DNA of 64,000 nt from the NCBI RefSeq assembly GCF_030689305.1, contig NZ_JAUYVM010000009.1, positions 62,001 through 126,000 on the forward strand, given 5' to 3'. Positions 52,625-61,131 of this stretch are shown one piece after another. The DNA comes from Vibrio penaeicida (GTDB lineage: Bacteria; Pseudomonadota; Gammaproteobacteria; Enterobacterales; Vibrionaceae). Positions within the stretch are counted from its first letter, which is position 1. Every line of letters begins with the position of its first letter. Under the pieces are notes generated by a model that was given only the letters and a program-made list of their open reading frames with translations, was not told where the DNA came from and searched no databases. Both the position numbers and the translations under genes were made by a program.

Positions 52625-53503
52625 TTAAGAGTTTAAATAGCTTATACGTGCTTTTCGTCTTTTCTCTGGAACATTGGTCCAGTTTTCTTGTTTTTTAATT
52701 TCTGTTTTAAAGGATTCAAGGTCATTTTTTGCAACATGCTCTTGTATTATTTTCCTTGAAGAACCATGATAATCCCCTCTAAACCTTAAATCAATTAACA
52801 CATCTTTTATCTTAGAGTTAAGTTTTTGCCAATTGGTTTTACCATATGTAGTTACAACTGCTTTCTTTTGGCATATGCGTTTTACATCTGCTTCGAGCTC
52901 TTTATAGATAATGTCAAATAGCTTTAGCTGTGCAGTAGCCGTAATCTCAAAATCCAATAAGTCATTTTCAATAACAAATTGCTTCGCTGCATTACCTTTC
53001 TTACCAGCAGCCAACGAAATAGCACCTGCCTTTTTAGCCTCAATTTGAGCTAATGCCAAATGATTTTTTATCTGAGTAGAGGTCTTTTCTTTCATGTCAT
53101 AACCACGCCCTATAGTTAACCCTGAATTCGATGACGGAACATGGAAACATCGGCTATGGTACAATCCGCCCTCTCTTCCTTCTTCGTTCCATGTCAAGAT
53201 ACCATTCTTGGGTGTCGTTATAGACTTAATGGTGTAGCAGCTTTTCAAGTAGCTAGACAGTTTCTTGAATGTACCACGATTTGCTGAAACAACACCATCA
53301 GGAGTACCCATTTTAACTACTTTTTTTTGAAACACTTTAATCAATGCAATAAAGCTTTCATCGACTTTATTATTTTCCAATGTGAGTGGTTTAAGACTGT
53401 TTTTTCTAGCATATGCATTTAATAAGGCTTTTATTAATTTTACATCAACCACTTTATTGGTGGATCTCAGACCAACATCTGAGTTCATAGATAGTGAAAA
53501 CAC
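52625..53503 (-). CDS. Peptidoglycan-binding/pesticin-lysozyme-like protein, candidate effector
   Basis: Protein of 292 residues with no signal peptide. Residues about 6-85 look like a peptidoglycan-binding domain (SDVGLRSTNKVVDVKLIKALLN and GTPDGVVSANRGTFKKL). Residues about 100-290 resemble the pesticin/T4-lysozyme fold: a catalytic Glu candidate in TWNEEGREGG (107/108) and the SGLTIGRGYDM loop with Thr130. This arrangement is known in type VI-secreted cell-wall hydrolases. The lack of a signal peptide means delivery by a contact system or phage-like holin would be needed; no T6SS structural gene is in the window. GTG start with AAGGAG upstream. Confidence 0.78.
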   Translation of the reverse strand: MFSLSMNSDVGLRSTNKVVDVKLIKALLNAYARKNSLKPLTLENNKVDESFIALIKVFQKKVVKMGTPDGVVSANRGTFKKLSSYLKSCYTIKSITTPKNGILTWNEEGREGGLYHSRCFHVPSSNSGLTIGRGYDMKEKTSTQIKNHLALAQIEAKKAGAISLAAGKKGNAAKQFVIENDLLDFEITATAQLKLFDIIYKELEADVKRICQKKAVVTTYGKTNWQKLNSKIKDVLIDLRFRGDYHGSSRKIIQEHVAKNDLESFKTEIKKQENWTNVPEKRRKARISYLNS

Positions 53504-54061
53504 GATAAGACTCCTTAAATGATATTTTATAAATGTAAAAACATTCTACTTTTCTTTGTTGCGTATTTATTTTTTAAATGCCTTTGATTTTAAATAATTT
53601 AAGAATTTCCAATCATGATTTTATATTGAAACTGCGGTCAACCTATCATTATTAATTAAGTGTAATCTTAGTTTCAGTACTTCTAGAGGGAAAGTTCAGG
53701 CATATACCTAAGAAGGAAACTACTCAAACCACATATTAATCCGATTTAATAATGAACAGCATAATATAAACCATGTCATCAATAAGAAGAGGGAGCGTGA
53801 GTTGTTAGAGTAAGTAAATAAAGTTGCTCTATTTTAGGAAGAGTAGTGTGCCTATACCGTCGTCTATTGCTATTGCTATTGCTATTGCTATTGCTATTGC
53901 GTACATAAAACTCAGTTAGAAGCAGCGTTCAGACTTGCTATCTGTATTCAATCTCTCGCGGTATGATTTCGGCATGTTTTTGCTTCAATGTAACTAGATC
54001 TTTGAATATTAGGTTTATCTATGTATGTAAACACATAGCCTATACAAATAAGAAATACTGT
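53504..54061. other. AT-rich intergenic region
   Basis: 558 bp without a convincing gene, clearly more AT-rich than its neighbours. It contains the (TATTGC)6 array at 53865 and a very short GTG-initiated frame across it (53848-53919). It follows the effector gene's promoter. Base composition suggests acquired DNA. Confidence 0.6.
53865..53900. repeat. Hexanucleotide microsatellite (TATTGC)6
   Basis: Six perfect copies of TATTGC, 36 bp. In the plus frame starting GTG at 53848 it reads IAIAIAIAIAIA within a 23-residue peptide; AGGA lies 8 nt before that GTG. Whether it is translated is unknown. Confidence 0.92.
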
Positions 54062-54214
54062 CTAAAGAATGCTAAGAGCAGTAATCCTTTGTCTCACATT
54101 TGGAGTCGACTTTAGCCATTCAATAGCAAGACAATACGCCCGCTGTTCATTGTTTAATTTACTTTGAGATTTAATAAATTGAAACGATGTTTTAAAAATG
54201 TGAGCGAGCTGCAT
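54062..54214 (-). CDS. Hypothetical 50-residue protein (doubtful)
   Basis: Short frame from ATG 54214 (open to a GTG at 54265) reading MQLAHIFKTSFQF and rich in basic and polar residues. I do not recognise it. The KdgR-like operator and probably the promoter of the divergent GH88 gene overlap its 5' end, which argues against it being real. Confidence 0.3.
   Translation of the reverse strand: MQLAHIFKTSFQFIKSQSKLNNEQRAYCLAIEWLKSTPNVRQRITALSIL
54178..54196. promoter_or_regulatory. KdgR-like operator upstream of GH88
   Basis: ATTGAAACGATGTTTTAAA agrees with 16 of 19 positions of the KdgR consensus, 111 bp before the GH88 start. Confidence 0.5.
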
Positions 54215-54306
54215 TTTTCTTTCTCTGATCTCAAGTACTATTCGATTTATCAAAAACACCGCCACTTGATGCCGTGTAAAGTGAAAGATAAGAGAGTAGT
54301 AACTTC

Positions 54307-55476
54307 ATGACTGACAACGTTATTTTGCCGGAGCTGCCTGCAACGCTTGATGAGCAGCGCGTGTTGAATCATCTACCTGTTGTGGTAGAAGCCATCAAAC
54401 GAAACATCCCAAAGATTGGTGAGCGAAACCCCAAAATCGGTACTGAAGAAAACCAATGGCAGTATTGCGATCAATTTGACTGGGTGTCCTCTTTCTGGAC
54501 GGGTGAACTTTGGCTTTGCTATCAGATGACTGCGCAAGAGCAGTTTAAAAACAGCGCCAAGCTGCGTAAGTCTTACTTTGCCGACATGTTGCTTGACCCG
54601 TTTTGGCTGGATCATGACTTAGGTTTTCAATACAGCTTGAGCTGCGTAGCGGATTACAATCTAACAGGCGATAAAGAATCCAAAATGATGGCGATTCGTG
54701 CCGCAGACCATTTAATTCATCGTTTTAGAAAGATTGGCGGTTACATAGTTGCGTGGAACGATACGCACCCGTTAGGACCAGAAATCACTCAAGGCAAGTC
54801 GATCATCGATTCACTACAGAATACCGCGTTACTATTCTGGGCTTCCAAGATGACAGGGTCACCGGTGTATGCACAAGCAGCGAAACGCCATAGCGAAACC
54901 TTGGCTAAATATATTGTTCGCGACGATTACTCTACTTATCACTCTTACAATTTCCACCCTGTGACTCAGGAGCCAATCAAAGGTGAAACCTTCCAAGGTT
55001 ACGCCGACGATTCATGCTGGGCTCGCGGCCAATCGTGGGCGATTCATGGGTTTGCACAAACCTACCTGTACACGGGCGAAACGCACTTCTTAGAATTGGC
55101 GAAAAAGCTGGCTAAATACGCGGTAGAGCACATTACGCCAGACGGTGTCCCTGTTTGGGATTACTCTTTACCTGCAAATGAAATTCAATATAAAGACAGC
55201 TCTGCTGGGGCAATTACAGCAGCAGGATTGCTGTTGATAGCGCAATGCATTGATGATGAGGAAGAAGCCAAACCTTTCCGAGATTGGGGTATGTACATGC
55301 TTCAAGGCTTAATGGATAGCTGCGATTTAACATCGGATGATAATGCACTTGGCTTGCTTGCACATGGCGCTTCTTTTGTAAAAGTTGGGTTGTGCGACAA
55401 CATGCTTCCTTATGGCGACTACTATTACCTTGAAGCCTTGATGCGCGCGAATGGATACCAAAAGTTCTTCTGGTAG
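54307..55476 (+). CDS. Unsaturated glucuronyl hydrolase (GH88)
   Basis: Protein of 389 residues with no signal peptide, so cytoplasmic. It hydrates the double bond of 4,5-unsaturated uronyl disaccharides from lyase action, releasing 5-keto-4-deoxyuronate and the amino sugar. The two catalytic aspartates of the family are visible in LDHDLGFQYSLS and IIDSLQNTALLFWA; the motif DDSCWARGQSWAI is also characteristic. Its product is the substrate of KduI. Probably an operon with the GH112 gene, though 138 bp separate them. A KdgR-like operator lies upstream. Confidence 0.93.
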   Translation: MTDNVILPELPATLDEQRVLNHLPVVVEAIKRNIPKIGERNPKIGTEENQWQYCDQFDWVSSFWTGELWLCYQMTAQEQFKNSAKLRKSYFADMLLDPFWLDHDLGFQYSLSCVADYNLTGDKESKMMAIRAADHLIHRFRKIGGYIVAWNDTHPLGPEITQGKSIIDSLQNTALLFWASKMTGSPVYAQAAKRHSETLAKYIVRDDYSTYHSYNFHPVTQEPIKGETFQGYADDSCWARGQSWAIHGFAQTYLYTGETHFLELAKKLAKYAVEHITPDGVPVWDYSLPANEIQYKDSSAGAITAAGLLLIAQCIDDEEEAKPFRDWGMYMLQGLMDSCDLTSDDNALGLLAHGASFVKVGLCDNMLPYGDYYYLEALMRANGYQKFFW

Positions 55477-55614
55477 CAGTTCTTTTGATAACAATTCTTT
55501 TGGTAACACAGTCTAAATCGGGCGATACCCGTCCGTTTATTAGCGGTTTTCTATAGGGCTCTGATTGAGCCCACATCCAGATTTGATCCGATAGTTTTTT
55601 TTTTGGAGCCTATG

Positions 55615-57798
55615 ATGACAACAAATGCCTCTCGTAAAGGTCATATGACCCTGCCTGTTGAAACAGGTCAGGAAGACGTAGTTTTGGATTTATTTCAGCG
55701 CTGGCAGGCCGATGCCCTTCGAGATAGCGATGGCACAACGATGCCAGATTCTTTAGCGCAGCAAGACAGCGACATTTATTCTGTGATGTGTTTGGTGCGA
55801 GCGGATCAAGAATTTGCTAACCAGCACCCAGAATACCTTCATCGTAAGTATTTGATGTCGTTCCCTGTTACAGCAATGTCAGCGGACGTTGTAATCCAGC
55901 CGTTGGATGGGTACAGCAAAGATAAATACGAGCTTGATGACGACAGCGATCCCAAAACATGGTGGGAAGTGCGAAACCGCACAACGAACGAAGTCGTCAA
56001 TTCTGATTTCTGGACGTTTGATGCGGCGAAGCAGCAAGTCGTTGTCAGTGATGCGACTCTCTATCATGAATATGCGGTTACCTTTATGGCTCGCCAAGTT
56101 TGGGACAGCGTTTCCATGTATAACGCACTGACCAACGACTGGAAAGGACCGAGGATTAAAAGCCTTGACCCATATCACCCAGAATGTCGAGCACATTTGA
56201 TCAAGCATTTTGCCCATTGGCTTGAGACACATCCGAACACCTCTGTGGTGCGCTTCACGACGTTTGCATTCTTGTTTGTCATCGATACCGGCGAAAAAAA
56301 TCAGGATATTTATCGAGACTGGACGGGTTACGGCGAAACCGTTAGCCCAAGAGCTTTACAGGACTTTGAAGAACGTTTTGGCTACACATTAACACCGGAA
56401 GATTTTGTAGATGCTGGCTACTACAACGGGACATATAAAGTGCCTTCAAAGCGTTATCAAGACTGGATGACTTTCGTGCAGGATTTTGTCGTGGACTTTG
56501 CAGGAGAGTTGGTGGAAATGGCGCATAAGGCTGGTAAAAAAACAGCCATGTTCCAAGGGGATCACTGGATAGGCACAGAACCGTTCCTTGAGAGTTATCA
56601 AAAAATTGGTTTGGATATTAATATCGGTGCGGTTGAAGATGGTGTCGCCTTGCGCAGGTTAACCGATTCATCAGGAGATCAAGTTCGCGAAGCTCGTTTT
56701 TACCCATATTTCTTCCCAGATGTGTTCCGTGAAGGAAATGATCCGGTTATTGAGTCGATGTCTAACTGGACGAAGATTCGTCGAGCCATGCTGCAAAAAC
56801 CGCTAGACAGAATTGGCTATGGTGGTTACTTGTCGCTTGCGAACAAATTTCCGCATTTTATCGACCACGTTACCGAAGTATCCGCGCAATTTGGCGATTA
56901 TCTAGAGCATACACAGCGAACTGAATCGCAAAAAATTCCGGGCAAAATTGCCGTACTAAGTGCATGGGGCAAAACGCGCAGTTGGCTGCAAAACCAAGCG
57001 AGAGACCAGCGTTTCTATGTCCCGCCTCGCCCAGATGTGATGGAGTTTGTTGGCAATAATTTGCTTGAGTGTTTATCTGGTCTGCCATTCGAAGTGGAAT
57101 TCATCAGTTTTGATGATATAGCAGACAAAGGTATCTCTAGTGACATCAAAGTCATCATTAACACAGGTGATGCGAACTCAGCATGGAGTGGGGGAGAACA
57201 CTGGGACAAGCCCGAGGTGCTGGTGGTATTGCGTAAATTTGTCGCGCAAGGTGGCGGGCTATTGGGCGTTTGCGACCCTTCTGCGTATCAAAAAAATGGG
57301 CGATATTTCCAGCTGGGCGATGTGTTCGGATTGGAGAAGGAAACGGCACTTACAATGGGACGTGTCGCCATGCCTGTTCAGGTAAACCGAGATCACTACT
57401 TGTTCAAACAGCTAAACGGCAGTATGGAATTTGGTAACCCAAGCTATGTGTACCCTCAGGCAGATGATATTGATGTAATTGCTGCGCAAGGGCAACATTT
57501 GGCGTTAACGGCACGCGAGTATGGACAAGGGCGTGCGGTGTACCTTGGTAATCTACCTTTTTCGATGGATAACGCTCGATTACTCCAGCATGTTCTGGTC
57601 TGGTTAGGGCAGCATGAAAATGGTGAGCATGCGTGGTTGTCTTCCCATCCGGATGTTGATTGCGCTTACTTCCCTGAAACTGGTAAAGCGACCGCTGTTA
57701 ACTTCAGTGATGAAGCTCAGTCCTTAGAAGTGCTGGATCATTTAGGCAACCTTAGGTTAATTCAACTTAAGCCCTATGAGTGGCGCTGGTTTTCTTAA
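55615..57798 (+). CDS. 1,3-beta-galactosyl-N-acetylhexosamine phosphorylase (GH112)
   Basis: Protein of 727 residues, the normal GH112 length. It phosphorolyses galacto-N-biose or lacto-N-biose (mucin core 1 and milk/glycolipid sugars) to galactose-1-phosphate and GalNAc or GlcNAc. Conserved blocks: EMYN-type VSMYNALTNDW, RFTTFAFLF, TVSPRALQDFEERFGY, the catalytic aspartate region KRYQDWMTF (Asp283), FQGDHWIGTEP and DRIGYGGYLSLANKFP. No signal peptide. The ATG at 55615 has GGAG 6 nt upstream; TTG 55603 and ATG 55612 are also in frame. Galactose-1-phosphate can enter GalT (37082). A V. vulnificus GH112 enzyme with dual specificity is a known relative. Confidence 0.93.
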   Translation: MTTNASRKGHMTLPVETGQEDVVLDLFQRWQADALRDSDGTTMPDSLAQQDSDIYSVMCLVRADQEFANQHPEYLHRKYLMSFPVTAMSADVVIQPLDGYSKDKYELDDDSDPKTWWEVRNRTTNEVVNSDFWTFDAAKQQVVVSDATLYHEYAVTFMARQVWDSVSMYNALTNDWKGPRIKSLDPYHPECRAHLIKHFAHWLETHPNTSVVRFTTFAFLFVIDTGEKNQDIYRDWTGYGETVSPRALQDFEERFGYTLTPEDFVDAGYYNGTYKVPSKRYQDWMTFVQDFVVDFAGELVEMAHKAGKKTAMFQGDHWIGTEPFLESYQKIGLDINIGAVEDGVALRRLTDSSGDQVREARFYPYFFPDVFREGNDPVIESMSNWTKIRRAMLQKPLDRIGYGGYLSLANKFPHFIDHVTEVSAQFGDYLEHTQRTESQKIPGKIAVLSAWGKTRSWLQNQARDQRFYVPPRPDVMEFVGNNLLECLSGLPFEVEFISFDDIADKGISSDIKVIINTGDANSAWSGGEHWDKPEVLVVLRKFVAQGGGLLGVCDPSAYQKNGRYFQLGDVFGLEKETALTMGRVAMPVQVNRDHYLFKQLNGSMEFGNPSYVYPQADDIDVIAAQGQHLALTAREYGQGRAVYLGNLPFSMDNARLLQHVLVWLGQHENGEHAWLSSHPDVDCAYFPETGKATAVNFSDEAQSLEVLDHLGNLRLIQLKPYEWRWFS

Positions 57799-57826
57799 TT
57801 TATCAACCATCTAAGATCGTCTTTTC

Positions 57827-57852
57827 AAGCAAGCTCACCCCTGAGCTTGCTT
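57827..57852 (+). terminator. Terminator-like hairpin after GH112
   Basis: 11-bp perfect stem AAGCAAGCTCA / TGAGCTTGCTT with a 4-nt loop, 29 bp past the stop, followed by moderately T-rich sequence. Confidence 0.75.
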
Positions 57853-57952
57853 ACATTTTCTTCCTAAAAATCGCTGATTGTTTTGTCTCACAGACGAGAT
57901 GTGTTGCATCACAAAATGCAACTCAATCAAGATCGAAATTCCATTTTTTATA

Positions 57953-57971
57953 TTTTGAAATAGCGTTTCTT
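57953..57971. promoter_or_regulatory. KdgR-like operator upstream of the PL8 gene
   Basis: TTTGAAATAGCGTTTCTTT agrees with 16 of 19 positions of the KdgR consensus and has symmetric GAAA/TTTC arms. It is 437 bp from the lyase start, but only about 158 bp if the inserted 279-bp repeat is discounted. Confidence 0.5.
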
Positions 57972-58034
57972 TATTGCATTTGATAGTGTCTCGATTGAAC
58001 TCAGCCAGCAGTATTGGCATGAGATAACAATACA

Positions 58035-58313
58035 ATACTCAAGCTACCTCAAGGTGTTAGGTTCAGCGAGAGTTGCTTGGTTTTCAGGCAAGGCACCGAT
58101 TTGAAGATCTAGTGGTTCTAAATCAAGAATCGGTAACGCAGCATGAAAGCAAAGCAAACTCGCCCTTGGGAGCTTATTTTCTGTCCCACTTCATCGTCAA
58201 AGAACTGGAGAAGGATTCGTCGTTCCACTGCGTTCCTGATTTTGAAATTGAGGGGCTTGAATTGAAACAGAAGATAGAGTTCTGAATCCTGCGCCTTGAG
58301 GTAGCTTGAGTAT
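58035..58313. mobile_element. MITE-like non-autonomous repeat element
   Basis: 279-bp element with perfect 20-bp terminal inverted repeats (ATACTCAAGCTACCTCAAGG and its complement), continuing imperfectly for about 15 bp. It encodes no transposase; the one frame inside (58073-58285) resembles nothing and is likely non-coding. A solo end of the same kind is at 16835. No clear target duplication was seen. Elements beginning like this are widespread in Vibrio genomes as I recall them. Confidence 0.85.
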
Positions 58314-58408
58314 ATAACTTCATAAAATTAAATCGAAACAAGTTGGCTTCTTACGCTGTTTTCTTTTGGGAATTCAGCACTATTGTACCCTACAAATCAG
58401 GAGCTCTA

Positions 58409-60988
58409 ATGATAAATACACTCGCCTCCAAGTACATAAAACACATTTGTATCGTGCCTGTTTTACTGGCTAGTCAGCTGGCATTTGCGAATGATATTTC
58501 AACCTTAAAGCAGCGTGTCGCCCCCGACTATGCCGATCAGGAATCTGCGTCTGCTATCAGTAAAGGTGAAACATTATCGGGTTTGGTTCAGCAATACATC
58601 TCAACCCAAAACAGTGATGGCAGCTGGCCCGATATTGACTACAGCGTAATGGCCACAAAAGAGAAGCCGATCCGCCAGCATTTAGATCGGCTAAAAACGC
58701 TCGCAGCGGCAGATTATTTGAACGTTAATTCGCAAGCATATCAAGCTGTGATTAATGGGCTAAACCATTGGTATGCCGTAAACCCTGTGAATTCCAATTG
58801 GTGGTGGAACGATATTGGTAAGCAACTTCGCCTTGGTCCCATTGCTATGATGCTTGGTGACCAGCTTCCTTCAGATCTTGCTACTAAGATCGCCCAAGAT
58901 ATGCCATCTAGCCCAAGTAAAACGGGAGCCAACCGTACCGACCTTTCCAAAGGCGTTATTTGGGGGGGATTGCTAAACCAAGATTCTGCGCAAATCGGGA
59001 GAGGTCTAGATGGCATTGAAGAAACCATAGTGATAACCAGCGCTGAAGGTGTTCAGTCGGATTACTCATTCCAACAGCATGGTCCGCAGCTTTATACGCG
59101 AGGTTACGGGGAAGTGTTCTTTGACGCCGTGTCTTTCTGGGCATATCAGGTTCGTGACCTTTCTTGGAAATTCACACCACAGAGCCATGATCTATTAGCG
59201 AATTACTTTCTTGAAGGGGTACGTTGGTCTAACAGCAAAGGCACGCTTGACTACAATGCAATGGGGCGTGGTATTGCGAGGAAAGTAACACCGAATATGT
59301 ATAAGTTGCTGAAACAGACAGATTACATTGCGGCGTTAAAACCACAACGCGCTTCTGAAGCTCAGGCGTTTAAACAGCATATTCAAGGCGGTGATTCAGG
59401 GCTAAACGGATTCAAATCGTTTTGGCGGTCCGACTATGCCACCAAGGTAGGCGCGAACCATTTCATTGGAATTAAAATGAACTCCGCCCGCATTGAGCCT
59501 ACAGAGGCAGGTAATGGTGAAAATCTGCTGGGCTATTGGCTTGGGTTTGGTAGCACGTTCATCATGCAGCGCGGGGATGAATACCATAACCTATTTCCAT
59601 TGTGGAATTGGAAACTTGTACCTGGTGTGACGGCACCTGAATATGAAACCAAACCAGCTGATTGGGGTAAGATTGTTCAGCAGACAACGTTTGTCGGTGG
59701 GGTTTCAAATGGCAAGTACGGCGTGTCAGTGATGGATATGGATGTGTTGAATACACAGGCCAAGAAATCGTGGTTCAGCTTTGATGATGAATTGGTGGCA
59801 TTAGGTGCTGGAATTTCATCGACCCGTTCAGAGTACATGAATACAACCGTTAACCAAACTCGACTCAATGGACCTGTAACGGTAGATGGGCAAGCCTACG
59901 AGAAAGGGAGCCGAAAGCTGGTTAACTCTAGTTGGGTACATCATGACAACGTGGGCTACGTTTTTCCAGCTAACTGGTACGGTCACATGAACAATGAGAC
60001 TAAATCAGGTAACTGGCGAACCATTAACGCTGGGCAAGAAGACAAAGTTGTGACTGATGATGTGTTCATGCTGCGTATTGGGCACAGCTGGCAGCCCACC
60101 AATGCGACCTATCAATACATTATCGCTCCGAATAAGACCGTTTCTCAGACCGAGCAATACGCATCAGCCATTCCGGTTGCAGTATTGAGTAATACTTCCT
60201 CGATCCAAGCGGTTCGTCATAACGGATTAAACGTAACAGGAATTGTTTTCCACAATGCAGGCTCATTGGAACTGACGAATGGCTCCACAGTAACGGTGAC
60301 AAAACCAAGTGTTGTGCTGGTTGATCAGTCGGGTCCTGTTGAAAAAATTACGCTATCTACACCGGGAACCAGTACCGGAGTAGGTATTACTTTCAATAAT
60401 GGGGCATCTTCTAAATCGACCACCGTGTACACGTTTGGAAATGCAAATCAGCTTGGACAGAGTGTAAACGTAGACTTTAATGCTCCTGTCATTGTTCAAC
60501 CAGCTACGGTCAATGTAAGCGCAGATGCGTTTGTTCGTGACGGAATGTACGCTGGTAACAGCTATGGCGCAAACAGTTACCTGACGGTTAAAAAGGATGG
60601 AGTGAACTACAGCCGTAAAGCTGTCTTTAAGTTCGATTTGTCGGCACAAGACATTTCAACGTCGTCCAAAGCGACATTGCGACTTCACGTGAAAAATGTG
60701 AACACTGACGCTAACCGCACGCTTACGGTATCGCGCTTAGCGAACAGTCAATGGCAGGAAAGCAATGTAACGTGGTCTAATTTACCTTCAGAAGCGAAAA
60801 TTGGCTCACAAATTCAACTGCAACCCGCAGATAAAAACTCGTGGATTAAAGTGGATGTGTCTGATTTGCTCCAAGGCACGTCGCTGAGCTTGTCGGTTGA
60901 AAACAAAGGTAACGCCAGTGGTAAATCGGATGTCGCTTTTTCTAGCCGAGAAAGTGGGCTAGGGGCGCAGCTTGTTATTACACCGTAA
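58409..60988 (+). CDS. Secreted polysaccharide lyase family 8 (hyaluronate/chondroitin lyase)
   Basis: Protein of 859 residues with a signal peptide (CIVPVLLASQLAFA then NDIS). Residues about 30-370 are the alpha-toroid and about 380-680 the beta-sandwich of PL8. Catalytic residues by family pattern: Asn in TGANRTDL near 172, His224 and Tyr233 in FQQHGPQLYTRGYG (9 apart as in streptococcal hyaluronate lyase), Arg in MGRGIAR. It cleaves hyaluronan or chondroitin to 4,5-unsaturated disaccharides. Residues about 700-859 form an additional beta-rich domain (AFVRDGMYAGNSYG, RKAVFKFDLS) of the CBM96/DNRLRE type, likely carbohydrate-binding. The ATG at 58409 has AGGAG 6 nt upstream; the frame opens 22 codons earlier. 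Confidence 0.92.
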   Translation: MINTLASKYIKHICIVPVLLASQLAFANDISTLKQRVAPDYADQESASAISKGETLSGLVQQYISTQNSDGSWPDIDYSVMATKEKPIRQHLDRLKTLAAADYLNVNSQAYQAVINGLNHWYAVNPVNSNWWWNDIGKQLRLGPIAMMLGDQLPSDLATKIAQDMPSSPSKTGANRTDLSKGVIWGGLLNQDSAQIGRGLDGIEETIVITSAEGVQSDYSFQQHGPQLYTRGYGEVFFDAVSFWAYQVRDLSWKFTPQSHDLLANYFLEGVRWSNSKGTLDYNAMGRGIARKVTPNMYKLLKQTDYIAALKPQRASEAQAFKQHIQGGDSGLNGFKSFWRSDYATKVGANHFIGIKMNSARIEPTEAGNGENLLGYWLGFGSTFIMQRGDEYHNLFPLWNWKLVPGVTAPEYETKPADWGKIVQQTTFVGGVSNGKYGVSVMDMDVLNTQAKKSWFSFDDELVALGAGISSTRSEYMNTTVNQTRLNGPVTVDGQAYEKGSRKLVNSSWVHHDNVGYVFPANWYGHMNNETKSGNWRTINAGQEDKVVTDDVFMLRIGHSWQPTNATYQYIIAPNKTVSQTEQYASAIPVAVLSNTSSIQAVRHNGLNVTGIVFHNAGSLELTNGSTVTVTKPSVVLVDQSGPVEKITLSTPGTSTGVGITFNNGASSKSTTVYTFGNANQLGQSVNVDFNAPVIVQPATVNVSADAFVRDGMYAGNSYGANSYLTVKKDGVNYSRKAVFKFDLSAQDISTSSKATLRLHVKNVNTDANRTLTVSRLANSQWQESNVTWSNLPSEAKIGSQIQLQPADKNSWIKVDVSDLLQGTSLSLSVENKGNASGKSDVAFSSRESGLGAQLVITP

Positions 60989-61046
60989 GTGGCGGCTACT
61001 ATCCACTACAGTCTAGAGTAGGCAACAACACTTCTAGAATGAGTAC

Positions 61047-61072
61047 AACGGCTCCTGCAATGGAGCCGTTTT
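61047..61072 (+). terminator. Rho-independent terminator after the PL8 gene
   Basis: 9-bp stem AACGGCTCC / GGAGCCGTT with loop TGCAAT and trailing T. It overlaps the open upstream end of the next frame, so that gene must start further downstream. Confidence 0.87.
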
Positions 61073-61131
61073 CTGTGCTATCGGCATTCTTTGACTACAA
61101 TGTTTACATCTTCAACGATTTTGTAGCCGCT

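Noticed and set aside
58073..58285. 70-residue frame inside the inverted-repeat element
   Set aside because: It lies wholly within the MITE-like element, has no ribosome binding site and no recognisable domain.
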